The position numbers were made by a program, and so were the translations under genes. DNA of 64,000 bases from Pararge aegeria. Lineage: Eukaryota; Arthropoda; Insecta; Lepidoptera; Nymphalidae. Location: contig NC_053185.1 in assembly GCF_905163445.1 (NCBI RefSeq), positions 13,038,001-13,102,000 on the forward strand, written 5' to 3'. The stretch's first letter is position 1, and each line of letters begins with the position of its first letter. Shown one piece after another: positions 22,401-29,856 of the stretch. The notes beneath the pieces are model-generated. The model saw only the letters and a program-made list of their open reading frames with translations, was not told the DNA's origin and made no database searches.

Positions 22401-25400
22401 TAAAGTTCCAGAATACATCTCAGAATAAACGCAAGGATATGGAATTGGATATCGACTTTTCCAAAATAAAGAAAATAAAACAAGAGGATACCACAGACAG
22501 TGCGTCGTCGTCACCCCTCCCGTCACCTGCGCTACGCGACACAGAGAAATGGAATCCAGCGAGGCTTACTCAAGATACATTGTTTATTATGGGATCTCAT
22601 GCACATAAAGTAAATATACTAATTTAATAATAAGTAAAATAAGGCTTGTTGAATTATAGATTAAAATAATAATAAAAAAAACTTTTGTTACATAACTTTT
22701 TACTGAAATCAATAGTTTATCTGGTCATCAGTGGTGATAGCCCAGGAGGTCGGACTTCGACTTTACTTTCGGGAGCCGCGTTCGGATCCCAGCCAGCACT
22801 TTTAGTTTTTTCTAAATTATGTGAATTTTAAGCAATTAATAGAATACATAGTATCTTAAACAGTGAAGGAAAACACCGTGAGAAAACCTGCATGACTTTC
22901 TCAAAAGTATGTGGAATCCACTTGTCCACACTTGGCAAGCGTGGTGCACTATGGCGTTCCCCTCTTCATATACAACGATAAATATTTTAAAAAATCAATA
23001 AATAAATAAATACAGTTCTGTGTTCACATCTAAGTTCAAAGGTCAAGGTTATGGTCCTAGTTAATATTAAAACAATAATTATACACATTAAAAAATCGAG
23101 TTATTGTAAAGCTGTAGGTGTCCTTGTACCCTAGTTAAAATGGTAAAAATAAACCCTTATTAACTTATATAATAGATAATGCTTGTATAACTATCTATAC
23201 TTATAATAAAACTGTAACTGGAAGATTTCTGTACATTTAATATATTTTGAAAATTTTGACCGGGGGATGCTTTATAATCGGTACTGAGTCCAAAACAGAT
23301 TTTTATTTAATTTTTGTCCGTCTGTCTGTCTATCTATCAAGCATGTGTTGTCTAATTTTTATAAGGATCTAATAAAAAATGTCGGAGATAAAGGACATAA
23401 CTCCTCGCTAATAACAGCAAGTCGCAAGGCATTTGGGACAGCGATCGAATGCATGTGTAACATCCTACTAATATTATAAATATGAAAGTTTGTTAGTGTG
23501 GATGTATGGATGTATATATGTATGTTTGTATGTATCAACTAATATAATTACAACTTATTAACTCAGTATACCACGTAAAATAATATTAGGTACAGAGCTA
23601 GCTACGATGATTATGATGTTAGCATCACATCTATTCTATCTCGATTGACTCATCTCGATTGACTCATACGCGGACGAAGTCGCGAGGGTCCGCTAGTTGT
23701 TAATAGAAGTGGTGATAGCACATTGGGTTGGAGCTCCACTTCCCTTTCGGGGTGCCGAGTTCGAATCCTAGCACGCACCTCTAACTTTTGTGTTTTAAGT
23801 AATTAAAATATCACTTGCTTCAACGGTGAACAAAAACATGTTGAGGAAATCTGCATGCCTGAGAGTTCTACACATTGTTCTCAAAGTTGTGTGGAGTCCA
23901 CCAATCCGCACTGGGCTTGTGTATATGGCGCTATGGCTTGTACCCCTTCTCATTGTGGGAGGAGACCCGTACTCTGCAGTCGGCTGGTCATTACCAGCCG
24001 ACTGCAGAGTACGGGTCTCCTACGGGTCAACCCATTGGTTGATTTGATGGTGATGATGAGTGCTTGTTCGATCTTATTCCCTCCCCCTTATAACGTCATT
24101 TCTCTCAAAAGTTAATCACAAAGTGATCTCACAAATCAGAACCCAAAACTTTGGCCGAAGTCAGTTAACACTGATCTGGTTAAGGACTTTTTTTTCCATA
24201 ACAAGTTAACCCCTGACTGCAATCTCACCTGATAGTAAATGATGGTGCAGTCTAAAATGGTAAATGGCTAACCTTTTAGGGGTATGGCAGTTATGTCAAA
24301 TCCATACCTCTAATCGGTTTCTACGCGACATTTTATTGGAACGCTAAATCGCTTAGTGGCACATCTTTATCGGTATGGTGGTAACTAGCCACGGCCGAAG
24401 CCTCCCACCAGACCAGACCAGCGAAAATTCAGGAATTATAAATTGCCAGATCGCCTCTACCGGGGATTGAACCCGGGACTTCCACTTAAAACCGCAGCGC
24501 TTACAGGTGGTCGTGTAAACGTCCTTCTTAAACGTCAAACATTTAAACCATTTACCTCATTGAGATATTAAAGTCAAGTCGTTAACTTCTACTCTATTTC
24601 AGGTATTAGGTCTTGGTAACTCACGTGGACGCCTATACACAAGACATCCTGGTTTACTCCGATATCCAGCGGATACTGCTGATAAAGAGTGGATAGCTAC
24701 CCATAATCTTGTTAATGCTGTTGGCGGTAAAACATACATAATGGTATGATAGTTTTTTGATTTTACTATCTATTATTGGCGCAGTGGGCAGTGATCCTGC
24801 TTTCTTAGTCCAAAGCCGTGGGTTCGATTACCACATATTATGAACATTAAGCTTAATTTGCTATAGTCCGCGAAAACCAGAAGAATCTTGTATGGTGTAA
24901 TTTATAATTCCTCCAATCCTAATACTCCACACCAAACAGATCTTCGGCAATGTACCCTCACGCACGTTTCGCTCCGAAACCGAGCATCCTCAGGAGATGT
25001 TGACTTTACAATGAATAATTGTTAAGAATTCTTAAAAATTATTATATAACCGAAGATCTGTTTGGTGTGGAGTATTAGGATTGAAGAAATTATAAATTAC
25101 ACCATGCAGATTCTCCTGCTGATCGCGGAGTAATATATTATGGATTTACGCAAAGTAACGCCTGCTTCTACCCAATATCCAAATCTCTGAGAAATGAAGA
25201 GAAAATGCATTTATTTATTTTAGGTATTGGAAGATATTGAAGAACTTGCAACCAGTGATGCCTATAAACACAATTCACTGCCTCTGCTGGGGGAATTAAC
25301 AGGATTTAAAGTACCACCGTTTATGTTAAAAAAGATAAAAACGTATGCATTAAAGCGAGCACTAAACGGGGATGTCAGTAATGCGGGTAGTCCTCAACCA

Positions 25401-28400
25401 TGTACAAGTACTTCTCAAGAGGATAAATTTAAAATTGAAGATATAAAACTGGAAGCTCACGACGATTTTGACTCAGCAAATTTTAATGCAAGTCAGTACA
25501 TGGCGAATTCTGACACCTCGCGAGATTTTGCTGAAGACTCACTTATGAAGGAAGACACAGATTTCGCCGACATAAAGGTTGAGGACATAGATGATATAAA
25601 AGTTGACAGTATAAAAGTGGAAGATCTGGACGATATTAAAGTTAATCCGGCGGGCGGTTTGAATGTCAGTGGCATTAAAGTTGAAAACATCGATGACATA
25701 AATGTTGATGCGATAAAAGTTGAGGATATCAAGTTGGAAAGCGATGACGCTTTCGATCTTTGCAAACAATCTGACGAGGATGATCAGAATCTTGTGGAAG
25801 GGTTGTTGGAGTCCGATATAGAGTTTTTAAGCCGTAATTTAGGTAATATCGAAAGCGAAGCTGATGCTAGGAAAACCATCGAGAAACTAACCGGGGCTAA
25901 TCCGGACACGATTACTCTTGTCGGTGATGAATTTGATTTGGGGACAACTCTCAACACAAATAACGTAAGTATTGCAATATCTACATAATATATCTTAGAA
26001 TTCTTATATCTTCGAATTGTCCAAGTAATCGCACCATCATTATCATCATCATATCAACCCATTACCGGCCCACTACAGGGCGTTGGTCTTCTCCTATAAT
26101 GAGAAGAGGGTCAAGGCCGTAGTCCACCACGCTGGCCCAGTGCGAATTGGTGGACTCCACACACCTTTGAGAACATTATGAAGAATTCCCATGAATGCAG
26201 GTTTTCTCACGATGTTTTCCTTCAACGTTGAAGCAAGTTATATTTTAATTGCTAAAAAAAGTTTCTTCGCATTTTTGAAGAAAACGCTTGAACCGAATTT
26301 GTGTTACTCTCACAGACGCTGCACTAGGTCCATAAACATCTCAATTTTTTTTCGCGTATTGCGTTACATGTTCACAATACGAGAAACAAATAAAAGTCAC
26401 ATATTTTCCTGGTTTCAATTTGGAATTATCTTCTTTAAAATTTAAACTCTAAATGATACCAAAACCAGCCATATAAAAATAGTATAGCCAAAGAGATTTT
26501 ATTACAAGTTCATACAAACTATAATGCGAAAAGACTTTCTCCCCAACCTATTATATTTGTCAATGGTTATGTGGTTAAAGGGTAATAAAAGAGAATTTAA
26601 GCTGAATTTAGAAATTGACTTACACATTAACATCAAAACTACTTGTGGTTTGCCTTAGGACATCATTCCCACCTCATGAGTTTTTATGTATGAAGAAAGT
26701 ACTCCTACTACTTGTTCTTAGTTGTTACAGTCTTGACAGACTGGTTGTGGTCGTCATCTGGGTGTTGTGGCTCGCTTTACAATCCGTCGCCACTCTTCTC
26801 TAACTAAGTAGTCCTAGTTAAAAGACTTATTTCTATATTAATTTTGTATTTTTGCGTATATTGAGGTAGGAGACACAAGACAAAATCTCTGATATCATTT
26901 ACCCGAATGTTGCCGTATTTATTACTTCCGACCTCTATATTTATTTTCAACGGGCCCGATGGTTTTGTCGTGATTGGAATATATTACAATAAAACAAAAG
27001 TCCACTCATTTAAATTTGTTTAAACCTTCTTACATTGGTATTTACCTTATTTTGTTTTTAGTTCACAGGAAACCAAAACACAAAATGCATAACTGTAGCG
27101 TCAACAACCAGTGGGATGGTACACAGTGTACCAGTAGCGCACTTAGCCACTCCTCCCCGCATCACTGGCAGTACTGTCCACTATTACACCAGTAGTGGAG
27201 TTCAACCAACTGGGCAGAGAACCATACATCATTTGCCTCAAGCTACTGTCACTATACAGAGCATACCGGGGTCCAATTCGCATATGATTCGAGGGTAAGT
27301 TTTCTCATTAAATACTTATCAAAATGGTACACACTGTACTAATACTCACTTAGCCGCTCCTCCCCGCATCACTGGTAGTACTATCCACTATTATACCAGC
27401 AGTGGAGTCCAACCAACTGGGCATAGAACCATACATAATTTTCCGCAAGCTACTGTCACTATACAGATAATACCTGGGACCAATAAACATATGATTCCAG
27501 GGTAAGTTTATCAAATAATGCATTAAATACGATTAACAATGGTACACAGTCGACCGGTGGCATGGTAGACAGTGTCATAATTGCGCACTTAGTTGCACTT
27601 TCCCGCGTCACGGACAGTACTGTCCCCTATTATACCAGTAGTGAAGTCCCACCCACTGGGAGAACCGTATATCATCTGCAGCAAGCTACTGTCACTATAC
27701 AGAGCATACTGAGGTCCAACCAACGCTTTAAATTCGTACGAATTGCAAAGGTACACGGTGCACCAGTGACATGGTACACTGTACCAATAGTGCACTCAGC
27801 CGCTTCTCCCTAGGTCACTGGCAGTACTATACTAGAGGATAATACTGCCAGTGACCTATGGGGAGCAGTTGGTTGGACTCCACTGCTATTATAATTGCCT
27901 ACTACTATTACCAGCAGTTTAGTCCAACATAATGGGCGAATCATTCTGGGCCAATCTAATAAAAAGAAAATCATCATCATCATCATCACCACATCAACCC
28001 ATTAACAGCCCACTAAAGAGGATGGGTCTCCTCCCACAATGAGGAGGGGTTAAGTGCACCATGCTGGCCCAATACGGATTGGTGGACAAAAAGAAAATGG
28101 TATTGCCCCTGCCTTATATGGTTTCGTTACCAGTGGTAAAAAGTGGTTGGTTTAGTCTAGAGTGTTGGTATACTGAGTGAAAGTCCTTTCTTGGAACATT
28201 TTACTATATTTCTAAAGTTTGTGCATTGAGTCCTGTCTACTGAACATATTTTACTTTTATTTAGAATACTTTATTGCACAAACTTGTTTCTTGTATTGTT
28301 TATACACACAAGAAACGAAAAAATAAAATTAAAAACAATAAAAAATAAAAAATGTTAAATGCAATTGTGTGCAAAGACGGTCTTATTGCAAAAGCAATCT

Positions 28401-29523
28401 CTTACAGACAACCCTTCGTGAAAGTAATTATAGAAAACATGAAAGTGGAACGGTACAAAAAATAAAACATGCACGGGCGAGAAAAAAATAAAAGGAGAAA
28501 ACTGCAATAGAAATAACAATAAATAGACATTATATATTAACAACATACTATTAAGCTTCATATTAAAATTGTATAAATTATGGATAGAAGCAGGCGTTAC
28601 TTTGCGGAAATCCATGATATATTAGGAAAATGAAGCTTAATTTGCTATACTCCGGAAAAAGCAGGAAAATCTGTCAAGTTACAATTATTCATTGTAAAGT
28701 CAACATCTCCTGAGGATGCTCCGGTTTCGGAGCGAAACGTGCGTAGAGGGTACATTGCCGAAGATATGTTTGGTGTGGAGTATAAGGATTGAAGAAATTA
28801 TAAATTACACCATACAGATTCTCCTGCTTTTCGCGGAGTATAGCAAATTGAGCTTAATTTTCATAATATTGTATAAATTGTTACAGAATCCCTATCAACA
28901 CCAAATCTGGCACTATCAGCACGGTGATGTCTCAAGGTACGGCCAGTACGATCATCGGCTTCGGAACACGAACATCTAACGCTACCCTAATCGGAACGCC
29001 CACACAGTATGTCAATGTTTCTTCCAAATCTTTTCCCACAGGCAACATCTTGCACAACGCTATCGTTTCAAAGAATATCATAAACCGCAGTACTGTAACA
29101 TCGGGAGTCTCGTTCAACTTAACTGGTGTAAGACCATTATTGCACACAACTACCCCAAAGAGTACTTTAATCACAGCTTCATCGGCTGATTTCGATAGTA
29201 TTTCTACAGCGAAAGACATAATTGATAACGCATGTAACTCATCTTTGATGTTGAAAAAGGTTTTGACTCTAGGCAGTTCGGGAGCTACGAAATCCTTTAT
29301 GATGCATAATACCCAAAAGGTCTTGTCCACTGGTTTCGCTAACGGGGTCACTCCACCACCTAATGTCACCATTGTTAGTTCGGGCACTAGTGGTGGCATG
29401 TTGAATAATAATAACGGTGCGAATATCATTTGTCCAACCTCTGGAAACTTAAGCGCTACACATGCAACACTGTCTGCTTTGTTATCTTCTAACGCCGAAA
29501 ATACACAAGCTAAAAAGAATTGA
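19304..29523 (+). CDS. DNTTIP1: DNTTIP1 (TdIF1), MiDAC deacetylase subunit, nine exons
   Basis: Exons: 19304-19423, 20552-20755, 21053-21121, 21866-22009, 22412-22609, 24603-24743, 25224-25964, 27062-27294 and 28887-29523. All junctions are GT-AG and in phase, giving 828 residues. In animals DNTTIP1 binds HDAC1/2 and a MIDEAS/ELM-SANT protein in the nuclear mitotic deacetylase complex (MiDAC). Residues about 60-165 match its N-terminal dimerisation region (SLDMLRQTIQSSVTREID, QVIKKYLEKFF, VRAVCRAMLDATRLLYS). Residues about 220-350 match the C-terminal SKI/SNO/DAC-like DNA-binding domain (KWNPARL, LGNSRGRLYTRHPGLLRYPA, HNLVNAVGGKTY, DIEELATSDAY, VPPFMLKKIKTY). The human protein ends about here at ~330 residues. 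This gene adds an acidic repeat region and a Ser/Thr/Val-rich tail. The first ATG of the open exon 1 (19304, context GAAATGG) is taken as start; ATG at 19415 is possible. Confidence 0.9.
19800..19978 (+). mobile_element. tRNA-derived SINE (family B), 3' part
   Basis: In DNTTIP1 intron 1. It shows 'TTTATCTGTATATTATAAGT', 'ACCCATAATACAAGCTACGC', 'TTTGGGGCTAGATGGCGA' and 'GTGTGTATTGTCGTAGTA', then A-rich sequence. The tRNA-like head is missing. Other copies in this window are at 21700, 41920, 50550, 52332 and 54876. Confidence 0.85.
20552..20755 (+). CDS. DNTTIP1: DNTTIP1 exon 2
   Basis: Follows the acceptor TTTTTTAG and ends TTAGAA|GTAAGT, phase 0 at both ends (68 codons). It carries the start of the family's N-terminal helical domain, including MLRQTIQSSVTREIDQVIKK, which parallels the human segment ending near its KYMKFF motif. 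Confidence 0.9.
21053..21121 (+). CDS. DNTTIP1: DNTTIP1 exon 3
   Basis: A 69-base exon in phase 0, from KFFVPAVNNIRLNLGDE to SEDQ, between TTTTCAG and GTGGGT. It continues the conserved KFF...LNV/LNLGDE stretch of the dimerisation region. Confidence 0.88.
21249..21490 (+). mobile_element. Dispersed lepidopteran SINE/LINE-tail repeat (family D-like)
   Basis: In DNTTIP1 intron 3. 'GTGTAATTACGCCGGC', 'GTAGTACTTCCCCGGACAAG' and 'GGCATGCAGTGAATCTGTGC' fit an arrangement I recall from many lepidopteran introns. Ends not resolved. Confidence 0.45.
21535..21695 (+). mobile_element. SINE with tRNA-like head
   Basis: 'CTGGTGCAGTGGTCAGGGC' and 'GAATTCGATTCCCGGCGGG' are A- and B-box-like segments of a tRNA-derived head. 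The short body 'GAGCAGCACGGAATAAAACA' follows. It is not a functional tRNA, since the acceptor stem does not close. Confidence 0.6.
21696..21815 (+). mobile_element. SINE family B fragment, internally deleted
   Basis: 'CAGTGGGTAGCACTCGCATT' resembles the family B head; the frame jumps to the 3' end 'TTTGGGGTTAGATGGCGAT' and 'GTGTATTGTTGTAGTATA'. The middle of the element is absent. Confidence 0.6.
21866..22009 (+). CDS. DNTTIP1: DNTTIP1 exon 4
   Basis: 48 codons, phase 0, between CTCACCAG and GTAAGT. VRAVCRAMLDATRLLYS is the last helix of the conserved N-terminal domain; the remainder (TPPRTVTTSFADITSD...) is linker. Confidence 0.9.
22140..22189. repeat. Perfect 23-base inverted repeat in DNTTIP1 intron 4
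   Basis: Arms 22140-22162 and 22167-22189 are exact complements with a four-base loop; the arm contains CAACTGAGTTAACC. Confidence 0.95.
22412..22609 (+). CDS. DNTTIP1: DNTTIP1 exon 5
   Basis: 66 codons between GTTCCAG and GTAAAT, phase 0. It has a basic stretch (NKRKD), one SUMO-consensus-like IKQE, a Ser-Pro-rich linker, and KWNPARLTQDTLFIMGSHAHK, the beginning of the conserved C-terminal DNA-binding domain. Confidence 0.9.
22728..22968 (+). mobile_element. tRNA-derived SINE (family A)
   Basis: In DNTTIP1 intron 5. It runs from 'AGTGGTGATAGCCCAGGAGG' (A box) and 'GCGTTCGGATCCCAGC' (B box) to 'AGCGTGGTGCACTATGGC'; the tail is truncated. Confidence 0.85.
23185..23460. mobile_element. Probable non-autonomous repeat in DNTTIP1 intron 5
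   Basis: 'TATACTTATAATAAAACTGT' and 'ATTTCTGTACATT' near the left side are a combination I recall from a common lepidopteran dispersed repeat. No coding region; ends are not established. Confidence 0.4.
23461..23700 (+). mobile_element. Helitron-like non-autonomous element
   Basis: Begins TCCTACTAATATTATAAATA and ends GCGAGGGTCCGCTAGT. Both ends fit the lepidopteran Helitron-like pattern (5' TC..., 3' ...CTAGT preceded by a GC-rich hairpin-forming stretch). Similar copies: 41093-41300 and 62415-62638. A direct repeat TCTCGATTGACTCAT occurs at its centre (23637-23670). Confidence 0.65.
23703..24060 (+). mobile_element. SINE family A carrying an inverted duplication
   Basis: Head 'GTGGTGATAGCACATTGGGT' and 'GCCGAGTTCGAATCCTAG', body 'TATCACTTGCTTCAACGGTG' and 'GTGTGGAGTCCACCAATCCG'. 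Near the tail the element folds back (23961-24020, separate entry), then ends in a GAT-rich tail. Confidence 0.85.
23961..24020. repeat. Perfect 28-base inverted repeat within a SINE
   Basis: Arms 23961-23988 and 23993-24020 are exact reverse complements with a four-base loop. The left arm is the normal SINE tail (GGAGACCCGTACTCTGCAGT...), so the right arm is an inverted copy of it. Confidence 0.95.
24190..24540 (-). mobile_element. tRNA-derived SINE (family C), near full length
   Basis: In DNTTIP1 intron 5. Read on the plus strand: 'CTGCAATCTCACCTGATAGT', 'CATACCTCTAATCGGTTTCT', 'GCTAAATCGCTTAGTGGCAC', 'GGTGGTAACTAGCCACGGCC' and, at the head, 'GGGGATTGAACCCGGGACTT', the reverse complement of a B-box region. 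Confidence 0.85.
24603..24743 (+). CDS. DNTTIP1: DNTTIP1 exon 6
   Basis: 47 codons, phase 0, between CTATTTCAG and GTATGA. It holds the most conserved block of the family's C-terminal domain: LGNSRGRLYTRHPGLLRYPA, then DKEWIATHNLVNAVGGKTY. Confidence 0.93.
24826..25181. mobile_element. Foldback MITE in DNTTIP1 intron 6
   Basis: Two long inverted arms: 24865-24950 (GGTGTAATTTATAATT, CTAATACTCCACACCAAACA, GATCTTCGG) and 25050-25135 (CCGAAGATCTGTTTGGTGTG, GTATTAGGATTG, AATTATAAATTACACC). A GC-rich core (CGCACGTTTCGCTCCGAAAC, GAGCATCCTCAGGAGATG) sits between. A related element lies at 28574-28875, in intron 8 of the same gene. Part of a family B SINE head (24776-24825) abuts its left side. Confidence 0.75.
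25224..25964 (+). CDS. DNTTIP1: DNTTIP1 exon 7, with acidic psi-K-x-E repeat region
   Basis: 247 codons, phase 0, between TATTTTAG and GTAAGT. The first ~55 residues complete the conserved DNA-binding domain (VLEDIEELATSDAYKHN, GFKVPPFMLKKIKTYALKRA). The rest is acidic and repetitive: FKIE, IKLE, then units of the form (D)IKVEDIDDIKVD, SIKVEDLDDIKV, GIKVENIDDINVD, AIKVEDIKLE within 25431-25740. Each IKVE/IKLE/FKIE fits the SUMO-conjugation consensus (large hydrophobic-K-x-E). Neither repeats nor acidic region occur in vertebrate DNTTIP1 as I know it. The exon ends in a leucine-rich/acidic segment (LVEGLLESDIEFLSRNLGNI). Confidence 0.9.
26033..26255 (-). mobile_element. tRNA-derived SINE (family A), head missing
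   Basis: In DNTTIP1 intron 7. 'ATCAACCCATTACCGGCCCA', 'CCACGCTGGCCCAGTGCG', 'TTGGTGGACTCCACACACC', 'GCAGGTTTTCTCACGATG' and 'GAAGCAAGTTATATTTTAAT' in reverse family order; it stops before the tRNA-like head. Confidence 0.85.
26256..27061. other. DNTTIP1 intron 7, remaining part
   Basis: AT-rich intronic sequence. Small open frames here (for example 26615-26803) have no family features and no splice sites matching the neighbouring exon phases. Confidence 0.5.
27062..27294 (+). CDS. DNTTIP1: DNTTIP1 exon 8
   Basis: Follows TTGTTTTTAG and ends GAG G|GTAAGT in phase 2; exon 7 ends in phase 0, so the reading frame is kept. It codes about 77 residues of Ser/Thr/Val/Gln-rich sequence (TSGMVHSVPVAHLATPP, GSTVHYYTSSGVQPTGQRT, LPQATVTIQSIPGSN). 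No known domain. Three further decayed copies of this exon follow in the intron. Confidence 0.75.
27322..27500 (+). pseudogene. Decayed tandem copy 2 of DNTTIP1 exon 8
   Basis: Closely parallels 27114-27300, including the donor (CCAGG|GTAAGTTT). Relative to exon 8 a one-base loss in 'CTAATACTCACTTAGCC' shifts the frame to a TAG stop, so it cannot code the same protein. No acceptor is retained. Confidence 0.85.
27539..27745 (+). pseudogene. Tandem copy 3 of DNTTIP1 exon 8, frame still open
   Basis: Copies 'GACAGTGTCATAATTGCGCA', 'CACGGACAGTACTGTCCC' and 'CAAGCTACTGTCACTATACA' align to exon 8. The exon-8 frame is open across it (MVDSVIIAHL... TVTIQSILRSN), with a 24-base extra at its start where the GGTACACAGT unit is repeated. 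The splice donor is lost (CCAACGCTTT in place of GGGTAAGT). Confidence 0.85.
27750..27960. pseudogene. Copy 4 of exon 8, broken and partly inverted
   Basis: 27771-27825 is a direct partial copy (ATGGTACACTGTACCAATAG, GGTCACTGGCAGTACT). From 27838 the sequence turns round: ATACTGCCAGTGACC and 'CAGTTGGTTGGACTCCACTG' are reverse complements of exon-8 segments. A further short direct piece 'ACCAGCAGTTTAGTCCAAC' follows at 27910. Confidence 0.8.
27972..28086 (-). mobile_element. SINE family A, tail fragment
   Basis: In DNTTIP1 intron 8. CATCATCATCATCATCACC microsatellite tail, then 'ATCAACCCATTAACAGCCCA' and 'CATGCTGGCCCAATACGGAT'; it stops at GGTGGAC. Confidence 0.8.
28574..28875. mobile_element. 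Foldback-type MITE, second copy in DNTTIP1
   Basis: Shares with 24826-25181 the blocks 'GAAGCAGGCGTTACTTTGCG', 'AAGCTTAATTTGCTATA', 'AACATCTCCTGAGGATGCTC', 'GTTTCGGAGCGAAACGTGCG', 'GTTTGGTGTGGAGTAT', and 'AAATTATAAATTACACCAT'. The left inverted arm has been lost after GAAAATCTGTC. It ends 11 bases before the exon 9 acceptor. Confidence 0.75.
28887..29523 (+). CDS. DNTTIP1: DNTTIP1 exon 9, last coding exon
   Basis: Follows TTGTTACAG; its first A completes the split Gly codon from exon 8, and the frame runs to TGA at 29521-29523. It codes about 211 residues rich in Ser, Thr, Asn and Gly, for example TASTIIGFGTRTSNATL, NRSTVTSGVSFNLTG and TIVSSGTSGGMLNNNNGAN. It has no known domain and is probably disordered. 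The opposite-strand frame at 28932-29429 is a shadow. Confidence 0.85.
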
Positions 29524-29541
29524 TACTAGCTTTCCGTTTAA

Positions 29542-29856
29542 GAGGGCTTGAAAACCGGTTCGAAATGGTAAGGGCCAAAAATAGCGGTTTCGTACTTTAA
29601 CTAGTTTCCTTTAACCAGTGATAAGTGAACGGTTTCCGGTTCGAAATCTGGTCAAAGAGTGAACGAAACGCAATTAGCAGCTTGGTGGGCGGGGCCGGCT
29701 TAGCGTGTAACGTCTAATCGTTAATTCCGCTTACACGTGCAAGAAACCGGTTAGGGAGACGTTTGATTTACCGTTTCCAAATCAATTAGTTCGATCGAAA
29801 CCGAAAGATTCAATCTACATAAGTATCTTCTATTTCGAAACGGGTTTCAAGCCCTG
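29542..29856. mobile_element. hAT-like MITE in the DNTTIP1 3' UTR
   Basis: The ends are AGGGCTTGAAAACCGGTTCG at 29543 and its inverse (CGAAACGGGTTTCAAGCCCT) ending at 29855. The outermost bases fit CAGGG/CCCTG, the type of end common in hAT elements. The flanking octamers (CCGTTTAA and ATGTTAAA) match in only five positions, so the target duplication is unproven. The interior is GC-richer than its surroundings and repeats AAACCGGTT/CGGTTTC several times. It starts 18 bases past the stop codon. Confidence 0.65.

Noticed and set aside
25493..25769. Two minus-strand ORFs opposite the acidic repeats
   Set aside because: Shadows of the repetitive exon 7 sequence; the coding frame on the plus strand explains them.
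27562..27813. Independent 83-codon gene
   Set aside because: It is copy 3 of the exon 8 array; the open frame is inherited.
28932..29429. 165-codon minus-strand ORF
   Set aside because: It is the antisense shadow of DNTTIP1 exon 9, whose frame, splice phase and composition fit the gene.
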